Under the pieces are notes generated by a model that ran no database searches, had not been told where the DNA came from, and saw only the letters and a list, made by a program, of their open reading frames with translations. 64,000 nucleotides of DNA from contig NZ_BNBM01000024.1 in the NCBI RefSeq assembly GCF_014655715.1, positions 87,861-151,860 of the forward strand. The letters run 5' to 3'. The DNA comes from Streptomyces lanatus. GTDB taxonomy: Bacteria; Actinomycetota; Actinomycetes; Streptomycetales; Streptomycetaceae. The position numbers were made by a program, and so were the translations under genes. Positions 8,006 to 15,639 of the stretch are shown one piece after another (the first letter of the stretch is position 1; each line of letters starts with the position of its first letter).

Positions 8006-8205
8006 GCGGTCTCCTTCACGCCGTGCACGAAGGCGGACCAGGACGACGCCTCGAAGAGCAGCACGTGGCCTGCGGGGACCTTGCTGTCGCGGACCGGGAC
8101 TATGCCGGGGTGGCCGTCGGCGACCTCGACGCAGTTGTTGTCTCCCCCGTCGCTGTAGCTCGACTTGCGCCACACAGCGGTGGTGAGGTCGGGGGTGTTC
8201 GTCAT
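8002..8205 (-). CDS. DUF397 protein (first of a tandem pair)
   Basis: A 67-residue DUF397 protein with TTAVWRKSSYSDGGDNNC, GHPGIVPVRDSK and a final FVHGVKETA. Start: ATG at 8205, with GGAGGA upstream, overlapping the stop of the Xre regulator gene (ATGA). All three genes of this operon overlap by 4 nt and are probably translated in fixed ratio. It is the likely functional partner of the Xre protein; family knowledge suggests it modulates the regulator rather than binding DNA itself. Confidence 0.87.
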   Translation of the reverse strand: MTNTPDLTTAVWRKSSYSDGGDNNCVEVADGHPGIVPVRDSKVPAGHVLLFEASSWSAFVHGVKETA

Positions 8206-9026
8206 GATCTGTGCTCCTCCAGTACGCCCCTGATGAACGCGAGCGAGTCCGACAGGGACAACGCCAGGTCGCGAAGCCGATCGTAGGACGATCGCTCCCG
8301 AAGAACCTCGTCCGGATCCTCGATCAGCCGACCGCTGCTGTTGCCTTCCGTGTAGGCAACGGCGTTTCCATCCCTCTGCCAGAGCAGCGTCAGCGATCCG
8401 TTCATATGGTGGTGCGCTCCCGCCGAGAACGGCAGCACCTGGAGCGCCATGTTGGGCCACAGCGCGACGGTCTCAAGATGAAGCAACTGGTCGTGCCAGG
8501 TCTTGCCCCTGGCAGCGGGGCGCCGTAAGGCGAACTCGTCCATGATGATCCGCACCTCGGGCTCCGGCTTCTGCCTCAGCAGGTACTGCCGTCCGAGTCG
8601 TGCCGCCACCTGCTCCTCAACCAACTCGTCGCCACCGGCCGTTGTCTGAGCCCCAGACAACACCCCCCGAGCAAAGTCCTCGGTCTGGAGAAGCCCTGGA
8701 ATCCCCAGCGAGAACTTCCACATGATCCGCGCTGTCGCCTCCAGTGCCATGAACTCCTTGTACTGGTCCTTGAACGCGTCCAGCCGAGCCGCCTTCCACT
8801 GGCTAACCAGCAGGTCACCGATGCCGTAGTACCCGTCCAGGTCCTCCATGACCGTCACTTTGGACAGCCGCTCCCCGGACTCCAGCCGACTCAAATAGCT
8901 CTTCTCATACCCGGTTTCATGGGCCAACTGCCCCAGTGACTTCCCGGCCTTCTCCCGCAGGACCTTCAACGTCTGCCCCAGGATCGCCCGCCCGGAAACC
9001 GGCTCGACGTCAACCTTTTCGCTCAC
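8202..9026 (-). CDS. Xre-family regulator with DUF5753 domain; contains a TTA codon
   Basis: A 274-residue regulator: helix-turn-helix at about 12-70 (LKVLREKAGKSLGQLAHE, SYLSRLESGER) followed by a DUF5753 domain (about 85-270; IPGLLQTEDFARGV). It heads an operon with two DUF397 genes, the WhiJ/AbaA-type arrangement that influences development and antibiotic production in Streptomyces. Start: GTG at 9026 behind GGAGAGGGG. Codon 167 (8526-8528) is an in-frame TTA, so translation should need the bldA tRNA. Matching inverted repeats lie in its promoter (9040-9061) and inside its own coding region (8641-8661), suggesting autoregulation. Confidence 0.88.
   Translation of the reverse strand: MSEKVDVEPVSGRAILGQTLKVLREKAGKSLGQLAHETGYEKSYLSRLESGERLSKVTVMEDLDGYYGIGDLLVSQWKAARLDAFKDQYKEFMALEATARIMWKFSLGIPGLLQTEDFARGVLSGAQTTAGGDELVEEQVAARLGRQYLLRQKPEPEVRIIMDEFALRRPAARGKTWHDQLLHLETVALWPNMALQVLPFSAGAHHHMNGSLTLLWQRDGNAVAYTEGNSSGRLIEDPDEVLRERSSYDRLRDLALSLSDSLAFIRGVLEEHRS
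8641..8661. promoter_or_regulatory. Inverted repeat inside the Xre gene, copy of the promoter element
   Basis: Arms GTTGTCTG and CAGACAAC around a 5-nt centre. The arms are identical to the core of the promoter element at 9040-9061, so this is probably a second operator, within codons for VLSGAQTT. Confidence 0.55.
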
Positions 9027-9039
9027 GTCACCCCTCTCC

Positions 9040-9061
9040 GTTGTCTGGCGCCCCAGACAAC
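9040..9061. promoter_or_regulatory. Inverted repeat upstream of the Xre gene, candidate operator
   Basis: Perfect 9-bp arms GTTGTCTGG and CCAGACAAC around CGCC, 13 bp upstream of the GTG start and between the divergent Xre and three-gene operons. Position and the second copy inside the gene suggest binding by the Xre protein. Confidence 0.6.
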
Positions 9062-9138
9062 ACCTAACCCCTTCCGCAGCGTACGCCGCACCTGTGACGA
9101 TCGAGGCACGAACGGTAATCACCGCTCGTCAGACCCCT

Positions 9139-9187
9139 GCCATGCCAAAACCCCCGCGACCGATGGCACTCGGTCCGGGGGCATGGC
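9139..9187 (+). terminator. Strong composite hairpin in the leader of the three-gene operon
   Basis: Nested arms pair GCCATG with CATGGC, CCCCC with GGGGG, and GACCGA with TCGGTC around a TGGCAC loop. It lies 30 bp upstream of the ATG at 9217 and also between divergent operons. There is no T tract, so it could be an attenuator, an RNA-stabilising leader or a factor-independent terminator. Confidence 0.5.
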
Positions 9188-9216
9188 CGACGCACGAACA
9201 CAACAAGGACGTCGAC

Positions 9217-9465
9217 ATGCGCGAACGTACCGCCCGACTCATCGAATCGCTACTGATTGCACTCGTACGAGCACTGCTCCCGGCCGACGGCCGGCACCGA
9301 GCGGCCCCGCCGCCCCAACCTCCGGCCCTCAAGCGGCCGTTGCCACCGACTCCCCCCGCCCGACCATGCCGCTGCGAGCGCGAACGCATCCTGCAACGCC
9401 GCCGCGCCCACTGGGCCGTCGCCTACGGCACCACCGCAGCCCCGCGCCAGGAGACCCCCGCATGA
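9217..9465 (+). CDS. Unknown small protein, first gene of a coupled three-gene operon
   Basis: An 82-residue protein starting at ATG 9217 with AAGGAC upstream. An amphipathic, possibly membrane-associated N-terminus (ARLIESLLIALVRALLP) is followed by a Pro-rich linker and a basic C-terminal part with a Cys-Arg-Cys pair (PCRCERERILQRRR). No known domain is recognised. Its stop overlaps the start of the next gene (ATGA). The operon is divergent from the Xre/DUF397 cassette and shares its control region, so co-regulation is plausible. Function unknown. Confidence 0.55.
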   Translation: MRERTARLIESLLIALVRALLPADGRHRAAPPPQPPALKRPLPPTPPARPCRCERERILQRRRAHWAVAYGTTAAPRQETPA

Positions 9466-9758
9466 GCCCCCACGAACTCCGCCTCCTCCCCTGGACCACC
9501 CCCGACGGCAAGCCCTGCTACCTCAGCGCCGACAGCGACCGCAGTCTGCTCTCCCGGCTCGCCGACGACGTAGAGGCAGCCCAACTCGACTCGGGAGAGC
9601 AGGTACTGGCCGGAGCAAGAGCAGTCCTCGCCGACACCAAGGCCGGCGAACGAGCCGTCCGCTTCGCACTGACGCGAGCCTCGGAATCCCTGGAGGACGC
9701 ACTCCGCATCGCGGTGAGCCGTGGTGAGCGCATTGGGGCGGGCGAAAACCGACCATGA
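9462..9758 (+). CDS. Unknown 98-residue protein, second gene of the three-gene operon
   Basis: Starts at an ATG overlapping the previous stop, with GGAG upstream. The N-terminal part (LPWTTPDGKPCYLSADSD) may form a small beta unit; the rest is predicted helical (LLSRLADDVEAAQLDSGEQVLAGARAVL). It resembles small hypothetical proteins common in Streptomyces next to Xre regulators; no catalytic motif is visible. Its stop overlaps the start of the third gene (ATGA), so the three proteins are probably made together. Confidence 0.6.
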   Translation: MSPHELRLLPWTTPDGKPCYLSADSDRSLLSRLADDVEAAQLDSGEQVLAGARAVLADTKAGERAVRFALTRASESLEDALRIAVSRGERIGAGENRP

Positions 9759-10117
9759 CTCACGAGGTGGATCCGAACTCCTGCGAGAGAACCCCCAAGG
9801 CGATCCGCGCGGCCCTGCAACGCCGCTATCTGGACGACGTGGAGCAGACGGTCAAGAGAGTTGTCGAGGGCGACACTGAGGTGAGCGCCTATTCGATCAA
9901 CTATGCCGATCACGCGGCTCGGCGAAAGGCCACGCTGAGCGCGCCCCAGCGCGCATCGCTGGAGCAGCTTGAGAAACGGCTCAGCCTGGACCCGTTGGGA
10001 GCGCCCGCGATCGGCAACCGGGACAACGGCTGGTCGGTCACCTTCCCGAACGGCCTCGTCTTCTGCACCGTGTCCAGCCGCTGCGTGATCAACGCCATCG
10101 ACCTGATCGCCCTTTGA
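9755..10117 (+). CDS. Unknown 120-residue protein, third gene of the three-gene operon
   Basis: Translationally coupled to the preceding gene by an ATGA overlap. The N-terminal half is helical and charged (AIRAALQRRYLDDVEQTVKRVVEG); the C-terminal half looks like beta strands (NGWSVTFPNGLVFCTVSSR, INAIDLIAL). That helix-then-strand order with a DPLG segment loosely resembles RelE/ParE-fold toxins, but the catalytic residues cannot be identified and I do not assign that function. It could be a toxin-like, DNA-binding or immunity protein. Confidence 0.6.
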   Translation: MTHEVDPNSCERTPKAIRAALQRRYLDDVEQTVKRVVEGDTEVSAYSINYADHAARRKATLSAPQRASLEQLEKRLSLDPLGAPAIGNRDNGWSVTFPNGLVFCTVSSRCVINAIDLIAL

Positions 10118-10458
10118 ATCACTCCCCAACTCCCGACGCAAGTCGGTCATTCGGCCGAGAGCAAGGCAGAGAACAGCCCTCGAAGCTCGACCGTTCGGCC
10201 GAGGTGGATGAACCGCGAGGCACGCGAAAGTAGAGGTGCGGCGCCCGGTCCCACCCCTCCCCCGGAACGGGCCGGGCGCCCGCGGGGCGGACGCGTACCG
10301 CGGAACCGGACAGGCGATGACAGAAACCCCTCCCAGCTGTCGATGTCCTGTCAGCCACACTCGTTCCCGACCCTACCCGCGAGTTCTCTGCAATCTTCCT
10401 GGCGCATACGCGGACGCCATCGCATCCGCGCGGACATCACAGGAGTGAGCCAACCCCC
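10118..10458. other. Intergenic stretch with one hairpin and the leader of the secreted-protein gene
   Basis: No convincing gene. A hairpin with 9-bp arms (10240-10248 GGCGCCCGG, 10272-10280 CCGGGCGCC) probably ends the three-gene operon. The ribosome site AGGAG before the next gene is at 10441-10445, unusually far (13 nt) from its ATG. Confidence 0.5.
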
Positions 10459-11316
10459 ATGCGACTCATTCGCAGATCAACCCTGAAGAAGAGCGCCCTG
10501 AGCATCGCCTCCGCCGCCCTCGCCATATCCGGCGTGCTGGCAGGGGCCGGTTCCGCCGAAGCCGCCGGGCCCGGTGGGGCGCAGAATGTGCGGGGTGTCG
10601 ACCCCGGGAACACCGATCTGATGATCGAGCGGCTCTGCAACCAGGAGACGAGCCTGACCGGCGTCTATGGCGCCCTCAACGTCGACACCGGCGAGTTCAA
10701 GACCCGTGACGAATATCTGCGGGACGTGTTCGGGCTGTGGAAGCCCGCCGGGCCGTGGGAGCTGTTCCGCGGCTGGTGCGGGTACGCGGAGGCATCGACC
10801 TGGTCCATCAAGGGCGAGCCGATCCGTACCTCCCGGTGGATCGGCAACCGGGGCTCGGCGGACGACAAGGAGACCTTCGTCAGCAGCTACAGCACGAAGA
10901 CGTTCGCGAAGAAGAGCGTCGGCGGCACCATCAGCCTCTCCCTCGCCAAGAGCATCTTCTCCGGCAGCGTCGGCGGCAGCGCGGGGTACGAGTGGGGCTG
11001 GGAGAAGGAGTCCCGGTTCGAGACCCGGAGCGAGAAGACCATCCCGCCTTGTCGTCAGGTCGCCGTGACCTGGACGCCGTATCAGCGCGTGGTGCGTGTG
11101 AACCCGGTCTTCTACGTCGAGGACTACGAGTGGAACAAGGGCGACGGCGACGTCACCACCCACACCTGGCGTGGCCGGGACGCCAGTTGGAAGACGATCT
11201 ACTCGTACGGGTATTACATCGACGGCGTCTCCGACAAGCTCCTCCCCAACGGCCAGCCCGACGGTCGTGAGGACAAGATCGAGGAGAAGCTGGACCCCGA
11301 CACCTGCACCAAGTAG
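10459..11316 (+). CDS. Secreted protein, possible aerolysin/ETX-type beta-pore-forming fold
   Basis: A 285-residue protein with a clear signal peptide: basic start MRLIRRSTLKK, hydrophobic core, probable cleavage after AEA at about 36. The mature protein has four cysteines (about 60, 107, 198 and near the C-terminus). Residues 140-193 are an alternating Ser/Thr/Gly-rich beta stretch (TFVSSYSTKTFAKKSVGG, GSVGGSAGYEWGW) of the kind that forms the membrane-inserting hairpin of aerolysin/epsilon-toxin proteins, flanked by PPCRQVAVTWTPYQRVVRV. This is inference from pattern only. An extracellular structural protein is the alternative. Confidence 0.7.
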   Translation: MRLIRRSTLKKSALSIASAALAISGVLAGAGSAEAAGPGGAQNVRGVDPGNTDLMIERLCNQETSLTGVYGALNVDTGEFKTRDEYLRDVFGLWKPAGPWELFRGWCGYAEASTWSIKGEPIRTSRWIGNRGSADDKETFVSSYSTKTFAKKSVGGTISLSLAKSIFSGSVGGSAGYEWGWEKESRFETRSEKTIPPCRQVAVTWTPYQRVVRVNPVFYVEDYEWNKGDGDVTTHTWRGRDASWKTIYSYGYYIDGVSDKLLPNGQPDGREDKIEEKLDPDTCTK

Positions 11317-11336
11317 GCAACTTGCAGGCAACCTTT

Positions 11337-11382
11337 CCGTGCGGGGCGGCGACTGGTCCCCGGACCACATCCCCCCGCACGG
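11337..11382 (+). terminator. Nested hairpin between secreted protein and pectinolytic fusion gene
   Basis: Outer 10-bp arms CCGTGCGGGG (11337-11346) and CCCCGCACGG (11373-11382) enclose an inner GGTCC-CC-GGACC hairpin. It ends 13 bp before the next ATG, so it may be a terminator or a leader structure affecting translation of the fusion gene. Confidence 0.55.
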
Positions 11383-11395
11383 AACGGATCGCCGC

Positions 11396-13468
11396 ATGAG
11401 TGAGCAGCAGCACAGCAACGCCCGGCACCGGTACCGCAGAGGCCGCAAGGCCCTGGCGATCGGCGTCCCCCTCGCCCTGACCGCCGCCGGCACCCTCGCC
11501 TACGGCACCGACCTCGGCCTGTTCGGCGAAGACGCCCAGCAGCGGGCCTCCGCCACCACCGCCGTGGCTCCCGAATGGGCGGCCGCTACCGCCGACGGGT
11601 TCGCCTCCGTCAACTCCCTGGGCCAGAACGGCACTTACGGCGGCCGTGACGGGCAGATCGTCACCGTCAAGACGCAGGCCGACCTCGAGAAGTACGCCAC
11701 GGCCACCCAGCCGTACGTCATCGTCGTCGCCGCCACCATCGACATGAACCCGGTCGGCAAAGAGATCAAGGTTCAGTCGGACAAGACCATCGTCGGGGCG
11801 GGGACGGCAGGGCACATCGTCGGCGGGGGTTTCTTCCTCGGCCAGGGCGTACATAACGTCATCATCCGGAACCTCACCATCCGGGACTCCTACCAAGGCG
11901 TCTGGAACGACAAGGACCACGACTTCGACGCCATCCAGATGGACGGCGCCCATCACATCTGGATCGACCACAACGATCTGCGGCACATGGCCGACGGGCT
12001 CATCGACGTCCGCAAGGACAGCACCGACGTCACCGTCTCCTGGAACAAGCTGAGCGACAACAACAAGACCTTCGGCATCGGCTGGACCGAGAACGTCAAG
12101 ACGGACATCACCATCCACCACAACTGGTTCCGCGAGACCGAGCAGCGCAACCCCTCCACCGACAACGCCGCCCACGCGCACCTCTACAACAACTTCCTCG
12201 AGGACGTGGCCGGGACGACCATCAAGTCCTCCTACGGCAACTACTCGCGCGGCAGGACCAAGATGGTCCTGGAGAACTCCTACTTCCAGGGCATGAACAA
12301 CCCCGTCACCAAGGACAGCACCGCCACGCTCGTCCAGAAGGGCAACACGTTCGTCGGCACGAGTGGTCGTAACGAGAGTGGTGGTACGGCCTTCGATCCC
12401 AAGAGCTTCTACGGGTACACGGCCGACAAGACCGCCGACGTGCCGTCCAGGGTCAAGTCTGGTGCCGGGCCGCGAAGTTCGATCGGTACGACCGCGGCAA
12501 GCACCAAAGCCGCCACCACCCTCACCGTCGCCAAGGACGGCAGCGGCCAGTACTCCACCCTCCAGGCCGCCATCAACGCCGTACCGGCCAACAACCCCTC
12601 CCGCGTCGTCATCCAGGTGCAGCCGGGCACGTATCGCGAGGCCGTCACCGTGCCCGCGAACAAGCCGCACGTGACGATCGTCGGGACCGGTGCCAGCCGT
12701 AAGGACACCGTCATCGTCGAGGGGCACGCCGCCGGGATGACCAAGCCCGGAGGCGGCACGTACGGGACGCCCGGCAGCGCCACGCTCAGCGTCAAGGCCG
12801 ACGACACCCAGGTGCGCAACCTCAGTGTCACCAACGACTTCAACGAGGGTGCCAACCAGTCCCTCAACGGACACCAGGCCGTGGCCCTGCTGACCCAGGC
12901 CGACAAGGTGTTCCTCGACAGCCTCATCGTCACCGGCGACCAGGACACCCTGGAGATGGAGACGGCCGCGAAGGGCGCCCTCGGGCGGGTCTACGTCAAG
13001 AACTCCTACATCCTCGGCAACGTCGACTTCATCTTCGGGCGGGGTACGGCCGTCGTGGACAGGTCTGTGATCACGCTGCGGAAGCGGTGGGACGGTTCGT
13101 CCGCCGGGTATGTCACCGCGCCGAGCACCGAGGCGAACCGCAAGGGCATCCTCATCACCAACTCGACCGTCAACGGTGATGTGAGCAACGGCAGCTTCTT
13201 CCTCGGGCGGAACTGGCACCCGGGTGGTGACACGACCGTGGACCCGCAGACGACGGTCCGGGAGACCAGCCTGAGCGGGGCCATCAAGTCCACTCCGTGG
13301 TCCGACATGGGCGGCTTCCCCTGGAAGGACGACCGGTTCGCGGAGTACAAGAACACCGGCGCGGGCTCCGGGTCCGCGAGCTCCAACCGGCCCCAGCTGA
13401 CCGATGCGCAGGCGGCCGGGCAGGAGGTCGCGGACTGGCTCGGCGACTGGGCGCCGAACGCGTCCTGA
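11396..13468 (+). CDS. Secreted bifunctional pectate lyase (PL1) - pectinesterase (CE8)
   Basis: A 690-residue two-domain enzyme. After a basic tail and a hydrophobic export segment (about 18-37), a PL1 pectate lyase beta-helix (about 60-375) shows HHIWIDHNDL, DGLIDVRKDS and the EQRNPS arginine region. A linker leads to a CE8 pectin methylesterase (about 385-690) with its four signatures: GHQAVALLT, TGDQDTLE, NVDFIFGRG (catalytic Asp) and FLGRNWHPGG. The esterase would demethylate pectin and the lyase cleave the resulting polygalacturonate, so both steps are on one secreted chain. The ribosome site is weak and the leader contains a hairpin. Confidence 0.9.
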   Translation: MSEQQHSNARHRYRRGRKALAIGVPLALTAAGTLAYGTDLGLFGEDAQQRASATTAVAPEWAAATADGFASVNSLGQNGTYGGRDGQIVTVKTQADLEKYATATQPYVIVVAATIDMNPVGKEIKVQSDKTIVGAGTAGHIVGGGFFLGQGVHNVIIRNLTIRDSYQGVWNDKDHDFDAIQMDGAHHIWIDHNDLRHMADGLIDVRKDSTDVTVSWNKLSDNNKTFGIGWTENVKTDITIHHNWFRETEQRNPSTDNAAHAHLYNNFLEDVAGTTIKSSYGNYSRGRTKMVLENSYFQGMNNPVTKDSTATLVQKGNTFVGTSGRNESGGTAFDPKSFYGYTADKTADVPSRVKSGAGPRSSIGTTAASTKAATTLTVAKDGSGQYSTLQAAINAVPANNPSRVVIQVQPGTYREAVTVPANKPHVTIVGTGASRKDTVIVEGHAAGMTKPGGGTYGTPGSATLSVKADDTQVRNLSVTNDFNEGANQSLNGHQAVALLTQADKVFLDSLIVTGDQDTLEMETAAKGALGRVYVKNSYILGNVDFIFGRGTAVVDRSVITLRKRWDGSSAGYVTAPSTEANRKGILITNSTVNGDVSNGSFFLGRNWHPGGDTTVDPQTTVRETSLSGAIKSTPWSDMGGFPWKDDRFAEYKNTGAGSGSASSNRPQLTDAQAAGQEVADWLGDWAPNAS

Positions 13469-13482
13469 GGGGCGTGGGGACT

Positions 13483-13513
13483 GGGCCGGGTGCTCTGCGC
13501 GGGCACCCGGCCC
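13483..13513. terminator. Bidirectional terminator between convergent lyase and sialidase genes
   Basis: 11-bp arms GGGCCGGGTGC and GCACCCGGCCC around a 9-nt loop, in the 52-bp gap between two convergent genes. Confidence 0.75.
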
Positions 13514-13520
13514 CGGGATA

Positions 13521-15398
13521 TCAGCCGCCCGTGGTCACCTGATCCAGGGGCAGCCACAGGGTGGTGTTCGTGGACGGGCCGATGTTCGTCTGGCGTACGC
13601 GGGTGACCTCGGCGTCGGTCAGGGCCCGGTTCCAGACGCGGACCTCGTCGATGGCGCCGGTGAAGAACGCCCGGCTGTCCATGCGCTGGCCGATGTGCAC
13701 GCCGAACGGTGAGGTTCGGCTGACGGATCCGGACACGCCGGCCGTGCTGATCGCCCTGCCGTCGATGAACAGGGTGAGCCGCCCGCCACCGCGGCGCAGG
13801 GCGAGGTGGTGCCACTGGCCGTCGTTGTGCGCGGCGGTGGTGCTCACGGAAGCCGACCGCACGGTCGTCGCGCCGCTGCGCACCGTCATCAGAGCGCGCA
13901 CCCGGTTGCTCGCCGGTTCGCCACGCAGCCAGAACTGGGGTTGGCCGCCGCCGATGCCGCCCATCCACAGCATCGGTTGCTCCCCTGTTCGACTGGTGTA
14001 GCGGAACCAGAGCGAAGCGGTGAAGCTCTCGGTGCCGAGCTTGAGTTGGGAGCGGTGCGGCAGGCGTACGGCGTCGTTGGCGCCGTCGAAGGCCATGGCG
14101 CCACCGAACCTGCCGGACGTGGTCGAGGCCCCGCCGAGTACCTTCGCGCGCTGTGCGGACGGGGCGCGGTCGGCCGTGGTCGGGTCAGGGCCGCGGCGCG
14201 GTGTGAGCCATTCCTCGTTGAACCGGGCGAAGCGGATCTCGTCGCGGGCGTCGACGGTGCCGCCCTCGTACATCAGGCCCACCACGCCGCCACCGATGCC
14301 CACCATGTCGGAGTAGCCCGCCCAGTCCTGGGTCACCACGGTGCCGCGGTCCACGCTCTCCCAGGTGTTCCCGCCGTCGTAGGAGGAGCGGATCATCATG
14401 GTCCGGCGGCGGTCCGGGTCGCCGGGGCAGGACAGCAGCATGCGGCTGCCCAGTTGCAGTGTCGACCCCTGGACCTGCGGAGTGTAGAGGTCCGGCAGGG
14501 CACGGAACCGGTTGGTGAAGGTCTCGCCGCCGTCCTGGCTGAAGGTCTGGGTGCGGTGGCCCAGATCGGTGCCGTCCTGCTCGCGGCCGCTGACCAGGAT
14601 GGTGCCGTCGGTGCGCTCGGTGAGGGTGAGTTCGGAAGGCTTCTGGCGGAAGGTGCCGTTGGTGGCGATGGGCCAGGAGTCGGTCGCGCGACGTCGCCAG
14701 GTGTTGCCGCCGTCGTCGCTGACGATGAGGGCCGCGTGGTCGTCGGTGACCCTGCTGCCGTTCCAGGTCTCGGCGTTGACGCCGAAGACCAGTCGGCCGG
14801 CGCGGCTGCCGCGGGTGAGCTGGATCCCGTGGACGGGGCCGGTGGCGTACCAGGAGTTCCAGTTCGAGGGCTTGATCTGGGCGCTCAGATTGCGCGGCTG
14901 GGTCCAGGTGCGGCCGTCGTTGTCGCTGTACTGCAGGTGAGGGCTGCGTTGGCACGGGACGGAACAGCTGTTGCCGTTCGTGCTCGCCTGGTTGTGTGTC
15001 TGCGGGAGCAGGATGCGGCCGTTGGTCCGGTCCACGACCGGGGCCGGATTGCCGTGGGTGTTGCCGCCGCCCTCGCTGACGACCTGGAGCGGGCCCCAGG
15101 TGCGGCCGCCGTCGGTCGAGCGTTTCAGCACGATGTCGATGTCCCCTGCGTCACCGCAGTTGCGCACACGGCCCTCGGCGAACGCGAGGAGCGTGCCTTG
15201 CGTCGTCCGCACGATCGCCGGGATCCGGAAGCACGCGTAGCCCGGATCCTGGGATGCCCTGAAGATGACCTGTTGCTGGAACAGCGGTGCGGCCTTGGCG
15301 GGTTGGGCTTGCGCGGAGCCCGCGAGGGCTGCTGCGGTCGCCATGATGGCACCCAACGCGATTCCGGCTCTCAGACGTTCGCGAAGCTTCAACTGCAT
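13521..15398 (-). CDS. Secreted sialidase with C-terminal LamG/concanavalin-like domain
   Basis: A 625-residue exo-sialidase (GH33 type). The signal peptide (1-36) is followed by FRIP at 57-60, which carries an arginine of the sialic-acid-binding triad, and five Asp boxes (STDGGRTW, SDNDGRTW, SDDGGNTW, SQDGGETF, SYDGGNTW), giving the six-bladed propeller to about 430. A LamG-like domain (about 440-620; WFRYTSRTGEQPML, GQWHHLALRR) probably binds carbohydrate. Start: ATG 15398 with GAGGG upstream. It would release terminal sialic acids from extracellular glycans. The promoter holds an AT-rich TATAGA -10 and an imperfect dyad CATC-N11-GATG, possibly a GntR-type operator. Confidence 0.92.
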   Translation of the reverse strand: MQLKLRERLRAGIALGAIMATAAALAGSAQAQPAKAAPLFQQQVIFRASQDPGYACFRIPAIVRTTQGTLLAFAEGRVRNCGDAGDIDIVLKRSTDGGRTWGPLQVVSEGGGNTHGNPAPVVDRTNGRILLPQTHNQASTNGNSCSVPCQRSPHLQYSDNDGRTWTQPRNLSAQIKPSNWNSWYATGPVHGIQLTRGSRAGRLVFGVNAETWNGSRVTDDHAALIVSDDGGNTWRRRATDSWPIATNGTFRQKPSELTLTERTDGTILVSGREQDGTDLGHRTQTFSQDGGETFTNRFRALPDLYTPQVQGSTLQLGSRMLLSCPGDPDRRRTMMIRSSYDGGNTWESVDRGTVVTQDWAGYSDMVGIGGGVVGLMYEGGTVDARDEIRFARFNEEWLTPRRGPDPTTADRAPSAQRAKVLGGASTTSGRFGGAMAFDGANDAVRLPHRSQLKLGTESFTASLWFRYTSRTGEQPMLWMGGIGGGQPQFWLRGEPASNRVRALMTVRSGATTVRSASVSTTAAHNDGQWHHLALRRGGGRLTLFIDGRAISTAGVSGSVSRTSPFGVHIGQRMDSRAFFTGAIDEVRVWNRALTDAEVTRVRQTNIGPSTNTTLWLPLDQVTTGG

Positions 15399-15639
15399 GG
15401 ATGGTCCCTCAGTTTGTCTTTACGCCTGCACACCCCATGTCTCATCTATACACAATTGATGTCATTTGTCCGGAAGTAACACACCGCCGCACGTGGGCCG
15501 TTCCCGCAGGGCGGAAAGTCAAAGCCGACACCGGACAGCGCCAAGGGCGGACCAAGGCTCGATCATGGCTTTCCCGCACCCGGCCATGATTTGGTATCAC
15601 GAACGGTTGTCCGGTCATTCGGGCGTACGTTCCTGCCTC

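Noticed and set aside
9755..10117. RelE/ParE toxin identity for the third gene of the unknown operon
   Set aside because: Only a loose helix-strand resemblance; catalytic residues and a convincing antitoxin partner are missing.
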